Origin: Climacteris rufus
Lineage: Eukaryota; Chordata; Aves; Passeriformes; Climacteridae
Length of the DNA: 64,000 bases
NCBI GenBank assembly: GCA_013398175.1
Contig: VZRZ01006168.1
Span: forward strand, 460 to 64,459
Direction: 5' to 3'
Both the position numbers and the translations under genes were made by a program. The notes below the pieces were generated by a model. It had not been told where the DNA came from and did not search any database. It worked only from the letters and a program-made list of their open reading frames with translations. Below are positions 61,378-64,000 of the stretch, in pieces (within the stretch, counting starts at the first letter, position 1; the number at the start of each line of letters is the position of its first letter).

Positions 61378-62303
61378 GGTGCATTTGGTTTACTTGACAA
61401 AGTTTTGGTAACAGGGATGCCGTAGGCATGGCCTTTGTGGTAAGAGGTCATGGGTTGCTCTGTACTGGACACAGATGGTTCCAGGTTGTTCAAAGGGACC
61501 CACTGCAGGGCACAGCTGAGTTCACCAGCCAGGCTGGTGGAACCTCTATGAAAATACATTTAAGAAAGGCTAGAAAATGCTATGCAGCAGCTGTGACAGA
61601 GGAATGAGAAAAATGTGAGAGAAAAAACACTGCAGACTCCTAGATCAGTGAGGAGGGAAAGACAGAGGTTCTCCAGGTGCTGGACCTGAGGTTCATCTCC
61701 AGCCAATGAAGAGTGGTAAAAGATCTTATTCTCCTGCAGTTCACGGAAGAAAACAGTAGAGATATCCATGCTAGTCTGTCAAGGACCTTCTTGAAGGAAG
61801 CTGCAGCCCAGGGAGCATCCATGCTGGAGTAGGTTCCTGGCAGAAATTGTGGCCTATGGTGGACCTGTGCTGGAGCAGTCTGTTTTTAAAGGACTGCACC
61901 CCATGCATAAGACCCACTCTGGAGCAGTTCTTGAAGAACTGCAGCCCATGGGAAGGACTGGTGTTGGTGTGATGGGCTGTATCTTATGGGAGGAAACCCA
62001 TGTCAGAGCATGGGAAAACTGTGATGAGGAATGAGTGATGGAGGTGAAGTGTTATAAACTGACTGCAATCCTCATTCCTCATCTCCCTGTGCTGCTTCGG
62101 TGAGAAGAAGCAGAAAAGTATTGAATTAAGTTAAACCTGGAAAGAAGGGAAAGGGGGAGGTGAGGTATTTTTAGTTTTCTTTGTTTCTCATCATCCTATT
62201 CTTCTTTTAATTGACAAAACATTATATTGGTCTTCCCAAGTTGAGTCTGTTTTGCCTGTTATGGTAAGTGGTAAGCAATTACCCCACTTTTAAGACTTTA
62301 AGA
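61378..62303 (+). mobile_element. modular avian LTR element (family B), nearly full copy
   Basis: It starts with a decayed version of the GTTTACTTGACAAAGTTTTGGTA block seen intact at 16540. It continues through repeated CTGGAGCAG...CCCATGGGAAG modules (about 61800-61990), then GATGGAGGTGAAG, AACTGACTGCAATCC and the CCTGGAAAGAAGGGAAAGG stretch, to CAAGTTGAGTCTGTTTTGCC (62238-62257). It lies directly against a CR1 on its right. No protein frame is recognisable. It shares modules with the internal region of the element at 13854-15745. Confidence 0.6.
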
Positions 62304-62644
62304 GGTGAATCTGACACACTACTCTCCCTGGTGAGACCCACCTTGAGTGCTGCATTCTGTTCTTGGATCCCCAGCACAGGAAACACATCGACCTTTTGGA
62401 GTGAGTCCAGAGGAGGGTCAGCAAGATGATTAGAGGGATGAAGAACCTCTCCTATGAGAAAAGGTTAAGAGAATTGAGATTGTTTAGCCTGGAAAAAAGA
62501 AGGCTTCATGGTGACTTAATTAAGGCCATCCAGTACCTGAAGAGGGTCTTCAAGAAAGAGAAACCTTTTTCAAGGGTATGTAGTGATAGGACAAGGTAGA
62601 ATAGCTTCAAACTGAAAGAGGGTAGGTTTGGATCAGATATTAGG
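62304..62644 (+). mobile_element. CR1 LINE, left half (split by an LTR)
   Basis: RT C-terminal part and start of the 3' UTR: the GTGCTGCATTCTG and GAGTCCAGAGGAGGG blocks, then CTCCTATGAGAAAAGG and TTTAGCCTGGAAAA. It stops at GATATTAGG, where an LTR is inserted, and continues at 63255. It contains a frameshifted reading frame. Confidence 0.85.
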
Positions 62645-63249
62645 TGTCACGATCCGCTAATAGAAGCGGGGGTCGTGATGGTTCGTTTAATGATCTCAAA
62701 ATGCAAAAGACACAAAGGGGATTTCAGCTTTAATCAAACAGTGCACCTTTATTGAGTGCCAACAACACAATTATGCGATACAGGAGAGAAAGAGAAATAA
62801 AGAAACAAAGTAGAGGGAGAGAGAGAGAGAGAGAGGGAGAGGGGAATAGCTACCAAGGAATGAGACAGAGTCCTCGTGGTCCTCTTGCCAATAGACTCAC
62901 TGGCGTCCATGGGGAGATCTCGTTAGGGTTAATTCAGAAAAGTCTCTCATAGTCTTTTCGACAGTGGGGGGCAACTGGCCAGGAGGTGAGGAAATCTGCC
63001 ACTATTGTTGGTGAGGCCCATTGATTGGGATCAGGAGGGAGTGTTCAGGACTGATCATTCCTTTTCACTTCAGTGCAGTCCTCTCCGCCTAGGCAGAACC
63101 TGTTCCAGTGGGTGCACCTTGCAGGCAACACTTGGCAAACATCCCACCTTAGCCAGGCCAGGATTCTTAGTGCAAAAGTCCTCTTTTAGGGTTTCAGCCT
63201 CTGTCGATAATTGTGAGGCAGATGAGGGATTTTCGGACCATCTCTTACA
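62645..63249 (-). mobile_element. 605-bp solo LTR nested in CR1, 5-bp duplication
   Basis: It runs TGTCACGATCC...CTCTTACA and is flanked by TTAGG at 62640-62644 and 63250-63254. On the minus strand CAATAAAGGTGCAC near 62745-62758 gives the poly(A) signal, so U5 is at the left. The outermost U5 forms a strong hairpin (62647-62678). A (GA)n stretch lies at 62814-62846. The 5-bp duplication separates it from the 6-bp families elsewhere in the window. It is younger than the CR1 it interrupts. Confidence 0.88.
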
Positions 63250-63470
63250 TTAGGAAAAAAATCTGTACTATGAGGACGGTCTGGCAATAGAACAGGTTCC
63301 TCAAGGAAACTATGGGTCATCCCTGGAAGTGTTCAAGGCCAGGTTGGATGGGGCTGTGAGCAGTATGGTCTAGTGGAAGATGTCCCTGCCCATGGCAAGG
63401 GAGTTGGAACTAAAATGATCTTCAAGGCCCCTTCCAACTTATACCACTCTATGATTCTATGATTCAATGA
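63250..63470 (+). mobile_element. CR1 LINE, right half and 3' end
   Basis: It resumes with TTAGGAAAAAAATCT and runs through CTGGAAGTGTTCAAGGCC, ATGGCAAGGGAGTTGGAAC and CCTTCCAACTTATACCA to the octamer tail ATTCTATGATTC (63453-63464). Together with 62304-62644 it makes about 560 bp of one CR1 copy. Confidence 0.88.
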
Positions 63471-63542
63471 ATGATGATATGCTACTCATAAGCCTGCAAA
63501 CACTGTATTTTATTATATTCCAGGAGAAAAAGGACAAGAAAC

Positions 63543-63768
63543 TGTTGCCTAAAAAGGCTAGCCCAAAAACTGAGGCCAGTCAGGAGTAAGGGAATAAAAG
63601 GTGGATATTTATTTGAAAGGCCTTCAAAGGTACATTTAGGGCAGACAAAGCCCCCTCCTTGGGGCATCACCCAAAATGGACGATGAGTCACGAGTTCTCC
63701 ACACCTTTATAGGTTTGGTCCATTTGCATATCAGCATAAATTCACCAATTAAAACTTTNACAGAATTT
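63543..63768 (-). mobile_element. LTR (minus orientation), right end unclear
   Basis: It starts TGTTGCCTAAAAAGGCTAGCCC and has the AATAAAAGGTGGATATTTATTTGAAAGGCC-type R region (63592-63620), then CGTCACGAG-like DNA decayed to GAGTCACGAG and a minus-strand TATAAAGG box near 63705-63712. It is a recognisable avian LTR layout. It loses character around the N at 63759, so it is truncated or misassembled there. No duplication was found. Confidence 0.6.
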
Positions 63769-64000
63769 GAAAAATATAAGGGTTAAAACCTAAGGCAACA
63801 TAAGTATCATAATCTTGTCCTGAAGTGTTTTCATAACTTGTTCTATAAGTAAAAGTTATAATACCCTACTTGTAGTAAATTGTTGTAAATATAATGGGAG
63901 GAAATTGATGAGAAATTTATTAAAACATTTCAGTGAGGACTCAAAAATAATAATAAATAATAAGCAATTAATTAAAAAATCCCTCATGAAAGGTAGCTGA
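63769..64000. other. AT-rich non-coding DNA to window end
   Basis: Nothing recognised. Confidence 0.45.

Noticed and set aside
62814..62846. CRISPR-like or regulatory GA repeat
   Set aside because: A simple (GA)n tract inside an LTR. No spacers or regular repeat array anywhere in the window.

Overview
This window looks like intergenic or intronic DNA from a bird nuclear genome. The evidence is the repeat content. There are several 5'-truncated CR1 LINEs with the avian 3' signature (CCTTCCAAC followed by ATTCTATG/ATTCTGTG octamers), and several solo or decayed LTRs of avian endogenous retroviruses (ERVs) bounded by TG...CA with 5- or 6-bp target-site duplications. The background is AT-rich and CpG-poor. 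There is also an assembly gap of 112 N and two single Ns. I recognise no host protein-coding gene, tRNA, rRNA or CRISPR array. Most open reading frames are short, chance or repeat-derived.

Layout. 1-564: 3' end of a class-II-like ERV on the + strand (integrase C-terminus, polypurine tract, LTR, no env). 565-13.85 kb: AT-rich unique DNA with CR1 pieces at about 1.97-2.35 kb (+) and 7.98-9.15 kb (-), and a solo LTR at 6.1-6.36 kb (-). 13.85-15.75 kb: a non-coding ERV-like element with two decayed LTRs, a tRNA-Lys-like primer site and a 61-nt purine tract. 16.5-16.9 kb: 5' part of another LTR. 17-31.5 kb: AT-rich unique DNA with a 77-bp direct repeat pair, a 22-bp perfect palindrome and a GC-richer island holding a small TATA-preceded ORF. 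31.5-33.44 kb: a long CR1 reverse-transcriptase copy with a visible FADD motif and a 269-bp insertion. 35.6-48.9 kb: CR1 fragments, several exon-like segments with good splice signals, and enhancer-like DNA near 39.5 kb. 48.9-49.2 kb: a hexanucleotide microsatellite. 52.8-54.1 kb: two solo LTRs side by side, each with an exact 6-bp duplication. 54.6-55.3 kb: CR1 (+). 56.76-57.08 kb: a solo LTR related to the one at the window start. 59.9-64 kb: a dense repeat block (CpG-rich LTR-like DNA around the gap, a modular LTR, and a CR1 split by a 605-bp solo LTR, then another LTR).

The genes do not act together as a system, because only fragments of selfish elements are present. The points most worth checking are the env-less ERV end, the nested LTR-in-CR1 insertion, the hairpin-bearing tandem modules shared by two elements, the 77-bp duplicated segment, and the exon-like segments that could belong to an unannotated + strand transcript.
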